Origin: Saprospiraceae bacterium
Lineage (GTDB): Bacteria; Bacteroidota; Bacteroidia; Chitinophagales; Saprospiraceae
Reading direction: 5' to 3'
DNA length: 64,000 bases
Assembly: GCA_016719855.1 (NCBI GenBank)
Contig: JADJYH010000004.1
Span: 62,001 to 126,000 of the forward strand
The position numbers and the translations under genes are program-made. Position 1 is the first letter of the stretch. The number at the start of each line of letters is the position of its first letter. The notes under the pieces were generated by a model, which was given only the letters and a program-made list of their open reading frames with translations, did no database searches and was not told the DNA's origin. Below, one piece after another: positions 60,371-64,000 of this stretch.

Positions 60371-60757
60371 ATGAAAAATCCTTTTGAGAAATACGCCAAC
60401 TTGTTCTCCGAGAACCGGCTGATGAAAAAAATTCAGGCCTTCGCCAAGCAGGCGGGACTGAAGGTGGTGTACAGTGTGCTGTTGCTGTACTATGCCTATC
60501 GGCGGAGCGATACGCCTATTTGGGCTAAACGAATTATCCTCGGGGTGCTGGGCTATTTCATCTCGCCCATTGACCTGCTGCCCGACCTTTCGCCCATCAT
60601 CGGCTATACGGACGACCTTGGCGTGTTGAGCTTCGGCTTGGTGACCATCGCAGCCTACGTGAACGACGAGGTGCGCATCAAGGCCCGACAAAAGCTGCGG
60701 GGTTGGTTCGGGGACTTCAACGTAGAGGAGTTGAGCGAGGTGGACAAGCAGCTTTGA
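60371..60757 (+). CDS. DUF1232 (YkvA-like) membrane protein
   Basis: The 128-residue product carries the DUF1232 core ILGVLGYFISPIDLLPDLSP followed by IIGYTDDLGVLSFGL (about 57-90). The IDLIPDfiP-like pattern with conserved Asp residues is the hallmark of the family. One or two membrane segments are predicted. The function is not established. It pairs with the preceding small membrane-protein gene. Confidence 0.85.
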   Translation: MKNPFEKYANLFSENRLMKKIQAFAKQAGLKVVYSVLLLYYAYRRSDTPIWAKRIILGVLGYFISPIDLLPDLSPIIGYTDDLGVLSFGLVTIAAYVNDEVRIKARQKLRGWFGDFNVEELSEVDKQL

Positions 60758-60794
60758 GTGGAAAGGTTCTAGGCCAATGTCGGCGAGGTTTTAA

Positions 60795-61100
60795 CTATTT
60801 CTTCAGACCCCTCGCCAAGAGGGATACTTCATTGTTCAACACTTCGATAAAACCACCCCCAATCTGAAATGTGAGGGTCATGCCTGCCTGTGTTCCCGTC
60901 ATGATGGTGCTGGTCGCTTCGTCATAGAAACGGTGTTCACCACCCGAGGTCACCAGTGTTACCGTACCTTTCTCCAGGGATGAAACGATGGGAGCGTGGT
61001 TCTTCAACACCTGAAATTCTCCCAGCGAACCCGGCACTTTCACCGACACCACAGCGCCGTGGAAAATCTCTTTATCGGGGGTCAAGATAGTAATATTCAT
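60795..61100 (-). CDS. atpC: F-type ATP synthase epsilon subunit
   Basis: Epsilon is the rotor-foot and inhibitory subunit. The 101-residue product is the N-terminal beta-sandwich domain (MNITILTPDKEIFHGAVVSV, GEFQVLKNHAPIVSSLEKGT) and lacks the C-terminal two-helix hairpin present in E. coli; short epsilon is common in Bacteroidota. The start at 61100 is clear. It follows atpD with a repeat hairpin between. Confidence 0.92.
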   Translation of the reverse strand: MNITILTPDKEIFHGAVVSVKVPGSLGEFQVLKNHAPIVSSLEKGTVTLVTSGGEHRFYDEATSTIMTGTQAGMTLTFQIGGGFIEVLNNEVSLLARGLKK

Positions 61101-61105
61101 CGTAC

Positions 61106-61178
61106 TAACTGTGAATTGTGAACTATGAATGATGAACGGGCATTTGTTCACCGTTCACCATTCACAGCTTACCGTTAA
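61106..61178 (-). repeat. Heptamer-word inverted repeat between atpD and atpC
   Basis: The left arm (61109-61140; GTGAATT/ATGAATG words) and right arm (61147-61170; TTCACCG, TTCACCA, TTCACAG) are complementary, 6-base loop. On the minus strand the TTCACAA-type arm ends about 9 bases before the atpC start. Confidence 0.8.
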
Positions 61179-62690
61179 TTATTTCGTTTCTGCCAGCAGT
61201 TTCTTGCCAGCCTCGATTACGTCGTCAATAGAACCTTTCAACATGAACGCAGCCTCTGGGTACTGGTCCACCTCACCGTCCATTATCATGTTGAATCCAC
61301 GGATGGTCTCTTCAATCGGAACCAACACGCCCTTTGTACCAGTAAACTGCTCGGCCACGTGGAACGGCTGGGAAAGAAAGCGCTGTACTCGGCGGGCACG
61401 GTGTACCACGAGTTTGTCCTCCTCCGAAAGCTCGTCCATACCAAGGATGGCGATGATGTCGAGAAGTTCGTTGTAGCGCTGGAGGGTGAGCTTCACCTTC
61501 TGGGCGCAATTATAATGCTCGGCACCGATGATAAGTGGGTCGAGGATACGGCTGGTAGAGTCTAGGGGATCCACCGACGGGTAGATACCGAGCGACGCAA
61601 TTTTCCTGCTCAATACCGTCGTGGCGTCCAAGTGTGCAAAGGTTGTAGCCGGAGCCGGGTCAGTCAAGTCGTCGGCAGGTACATAAACGGCCTGCACCGA
61701 GGTGATGGAACCACGCTTGGTAGAGGTGATGCGCTCCTGCATCAGACCCATCTCCGTAGCCAGCGTCGGCTGGTAACCCACTGCTGATGGCATACGGCCA
61801 AGCAAGGCCGACATTTCAGAACCCGCCTGCGTAAAGCGGAAGATATTGTCAATGAAGAAAAGGATGTCACGGCCACCGGTCGGGTCGTTGAGGTCGCCGT
61901 CACGGTAGTATTCGGCGACAGTCAGACCAGAGAGTGCCACACGGGCACGTGCTCCAGGAGGCTCGTTCATTTGACCAAACACGAAGGTCGCCTTGGAGTT
62001 CTTGAGGCTTTCCATGTCCACTTTCGAGAGGTCCCAGCCACCTGACTCCATGGAGTGCATGAACTCCTTACCGTAGTCAATGATGCCGGATTCGAGCATC
62101 TCCCGCATGAGGTCGTTGCCCTCACGGGTACGCTCGCCCACACCTGCAAACACGGAAATACCTTCGTAAGCCTTGGCGATATTGTTTATCAACTCCTGAA
62201 TCAATACCGTTTTGCCCACACCTGCACCTCCAAAGAGGCCGATCTTGCCGCCCTTCATGTACGGCTCGATGAGGTCAATCACCTTAATGCCGGTGTAAAG
62301 CACTTCTTTTTCAACGGAAAGCTCTTCGTAAGTCGGCGGGCGGCGGTGTATCGGGTATTGTTTTTCACGGGATACCGGGCCGATACCGTCAATGGCCTCG
62401 CCCACCACGTTGAACAGGCGGCCCTTGATTGCCTCGCCTACTGGCATGGAGATGGGAATGCCCGTGTCAACGACTTCCATGCCACGGGTCAGGCCGTCGG
62501 TGGAGTCCATGGCGATGGTGCGGACGCTGTCCTCGCCGAGGTGGCGCTGTGCTTCGAGCACGAGTACTTCGCCGTTATGGCGGCGCACTTCGAGGGCGCT
62601 GAGGATTTCAGGGAGCTTGGAGTTTTCGCCAGAGAAGCTCACGTCCACTACTGCCCCGATGATTTGCTTGATATGGCCGATATTTTTCAT
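61179..62690 (-). CDS. atpD: F-type ATP synthase beta subunit
   Basis: Beta is the catalytic subunit of F1. The 503-residue product has Walker A GGAGVGKTVLIQELI near 160, catalytic Glu in GVGERTREGNDLMREM, Walker B FIDNIFRFTQAGSEMSALLG, and VYVPADDLTDPAPATTFAHL. It is intact. It is separated from the other F-type genes by about 27 kb, as is common in Bacteroidota, with its own promoter at 62764-62793. Confidence 0.97.
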   Translation of the reverse strand: MKNIGHIKQIIGAVVDVSFSGENSKLPEILSALEVRRHNGEVLVLEAQRHLGEDSVRTIAMDSTDGLTRGMEVVDTGIPISMPVGEAIKGRLFNVVGEAIDGIGPVSREKQYPIHRRPPTYEELSVEKEVLYTGIKVIDLIEPYMKGGKIGLFGGAGVGKTVLIQELINNIAKAYEGISVFAGVGERTREGNDLMREMLESGIIDYGKEFMHSMESGGWDLSKVDMESLKNSKATFVFGQMNEPPGARARVALSGLTVAEYYRDGDLNDPTGGRDILFFIDNIFRFTQAGSEMSALLGRMPSAVGYQPTLATEMGLMQERITSTKRGSITSVQAVYVPADDLTDPAPATTFAHLDATTVLSRKIASLGIYPSVDPLDSTSRILDPLIIGAEHYNCAQKVKLTLQRYNELLDIIAILGMDELSEEDKLVVHRARRVQRFLSQPFHVAEQFTGTKGVLVPIEETIRGFNMIMDGEVDQYPEAAFMLKGSIDDVIEAGKKLLAETK

Positions 62691-62763
62691 AAAAACTTGA
62701 AGTGTTTAGTTTGTCAGGCAAGAAATTTCCGCTTGCTGGGCAACCCCCTCCCGAAAATCGGCG

Positions 62764-62793
62764 CAAAGATACACTTTCAGGGTAGTTTGCAAA
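62764..62793 (-). promoter_or_regulatory. Promoter of atpD-atpC
   Basis: On the minus strand TTTG (62790-62793) is followed after 18 bases by TATCTTTG (62764-62771), a perfect Bacteroidota -7 box, 74 bases before the atpD start. Confidence 0.65.
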
Positions 62794-62931
62794 CTCTGAG
62801 GAAAGGAAAATGAAAAAGTTGGAAAGATTTTGAAGGCAAGACTTGGCACAAATTCTTGGGCACAATTTGCGTAGCAACCAAAAAGCAAAGCGTCGGAATT
62901 GAAAAGCACCCAATTCCGACACTTTTGAGTA

Positions 62932-64000
62932 TCAGAACCCAACCAACACCCGCTCCGAACACCGTAGGTAGTCGTTCCAAAAATGCAGGAAATAAACGCC
63001 TGCCGTTAATCCGTTCAAATCTACTGTTCCTTGGCCATTTTGAATGGAGGAACTGCGTTGCAGCCGCCCATTTACATCGTAGAGTGCTACTTGAACGGGC
63101 AGCCGCAACTCGTCCAGTACTTCTACTTCGATTTTTCCTTCGGAAAAATTGCGGCGCAGCCGAAGCCAATCTGCTGATGAAACCAACTGCACAGCGACGG
63201 TCTTCAGGTACTCCCGGCTACCATCATTGTTGAGTAGCACGAGGCGGTAGTAGTGCGTTCCGCTTGGCACTTTTTCATCGTGTAGCTGATAGTGGATGGC
63301 ATGGTACTCGTTTTTTGCCGCAAGGCGGCCAATCGTTTCAAAATCATGGCCATCCTCGCTGCGCTCAATGAGGAAAGCCTCGCTGGCAACGGTGTTTTCA
63401 GCCGTCCAGCGGAGCAGGACCTTGCGCTCGGCGGCAATCGGAATTGCTTGAAAATCAACCAGTTCCGTGGCTAAGGTCGTGATCCCGCTCACGAGGCTTT
63501 CGGCGAGTTGGTTGAGGTAACATTCCAGATTAGTGTAGCCAGCAATGCCCGTCAGCACGACCGAAAGCTGTGCGCCATTGTGGTCCTGTATGTTCGGGTC
63601 GAGGCCGTAGGAGGCATAAATATTTTCCCACGCATCGGGCATGCCATCATTGTCGGTATCAGTAGGTGCAGTGGGCTGGCTGCTGAAATCGAGCAGGAAT
63701 GCGTCGTGGTAGTAGTCCTCCCCATCCACGGGGTTTGGGTCAATGGTGTTGCTGTTGATGAACTTGAGCAGGCGGCGGTTCATGCTGTCACGCCCCATGC
63801 TGCTGTGGCCGTTGAAGGCTCCTGCATTGGTGAAAATATGGGCGTCCAAATTGCTTGATGGTGTGTATGAAATGGACGGATAATTGAACCTTGAATTGCG
63901 CAGCGTAGCCACACCATTCTCTGTGTTGGGGTTATACAGGTTGAAATCATTGCAGCAATAAAACAACTCGTAATCAGCATAGCTGGGGTAGAGGTTCATC
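62932..64000 (-). CDS. Secreted T9SS protein, C-terminal part (polysaccharide-lyase-like), cut by window edge
   Basis: About 355 residues are in the window; the N-terminus lies beyond position 64000. The segment DTDNDGMPDAWENIYASYGL then DPNIQDHNGAQ resembles the calcium-binding end region of Bacteroidota pectate-lyase-type proteins (GMPDAWE followed by GYTNLECYLNQL). A beta domain with VLLRWTAENTVASEAFLIER follows, then a T9SS sorting domain (RNFSEGKIEVEVLDELRLPV ... LTAGVYFLHF). Lyase activity is only a suggestion, since the catalytic part is outside. Confidence 0.75.
   Translation of the reverse strand, partial: MNLYPSYADYELFYCCNDFNLYNPNTENGVATLRNSRFNYPSISYTPSSNLDAHIFTNAGAFNGHSSMGRDSMNRRLLKFINSNTIDPNPVDGEDYYHDAFLLDFSSQPTAPTDTDNDGMPDAWENIYASYGLDPNIQDHNGAQLSVVLTGIAGYTNLECYLNQLAESLVSGITTLATELVDFQAIPIAAERKVLLRWTAENTVASEAFLIERSEDGHDFETIGRLAAKNEYHAIHYQLHDEKVPSGTHYYRLVLLNNDGSREYLKTVAVQLVSSADWLRLRRNFSEGKIEVEVLDELRLPVQVALYDVNGRLQRSSSIQNGQGTVDLNGLTAGVYFLHFWNDYLRCSERVLVGF

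Overview
The window looks like chromosomal DNA of a member of the phylum Bacteroidota, most likely a Saprospirales-type bacterium. The evidence is: several secreted proteins ending in type IX secretion (T9SS) sorting domains, promoters of the Bacteroidota type (TTG / TTTG about 17-21 bases before TAnnTTTG), almost no Shine-Dalgarno sites, a separated atpDC pair, a V/A-type ATPase cluster with a DUF2764 gene, and a NagB-LmbE fusion. Base composition is moderately GC-rich, except for one clearly AT-rich gene (27455-28342). I saw no rRNA, tRNA, IS element or CRISPR array.

Layout. 1-3004 (minus strand): rimP-nusA-infB translation/transcription operon, infB cut by the window edge. 3215-7091: T9SS protein, small lipoproteins, conserved hypotheticals, an RluA-type pseudouridine synthase. 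7305-14101: outer-membrane protein, lipA, Uma2-type protein, Omp85-like protein, EF-G-like GTPase. 14312-20623: a 2103-residue secreted multidomain protein. 21230-28342: glycosyltransferase, murA, ROK kinase, NagB-LmbE fusion and a second, AT-rich LmbE protein. 28462-33931 (minus): F-type ATP synthase operon atpB-E-F-H-A-G. 34185-36969: aat, clpS, peroxiredoxin, EamA transporter. 37113-44800 (plus): V/A-type ATPase E-DUF2764-A-B-D-I-K. 44859-54316: T9SS protein, BlaI/M56-TonB pair, CorC-like protein, GNAT, OmpA-like barrel, LolA, M20 amidohydrolase. 54335-60757: decayed D-amino-acid oxidase, pabB, nitroreductase, rhomboid, hemA, small membrane proteins. 60795-62690 (minus): atpD-atpC, which completes the F-type enzyme. 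62932-64000: C-terminal end of a T9SS protein.

How the genes fit together. Two rotary ATPases are encoded 3 kb apart: an F-type enzyme whose c subunit looks proton-type, and a V/A-type enzyme whose K subunit carries the residues that bind sodium in Enterococcus NtpK. The ROK kinase, LmbE domain and NagB domain could together take N-acetylglucosamine to fructose-6-phosphate. aat and clpS are the two halves of a bacterial N-degron route.

Two things stand out beyond the genes. First, about 18 loci, mostly intergenic, are filled with short arrays of heptamer (sometimes octamer) words in inverted orientation. Each locus uses its own word. The G-poor arm almost always lies directly 5' of a start codon on the sense strand; in the F-type operon four of the five junctions are built this way. 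I know of no described Bacteroidota element of this form. Second, nine otherwise well conserved genes (including atpB, three V-ATPase genes, a ROK kinase and pabB) are each broken by single-base shifts, many at homopolymers. This is most simply read as indel errors in the assembly, but it needs checking.
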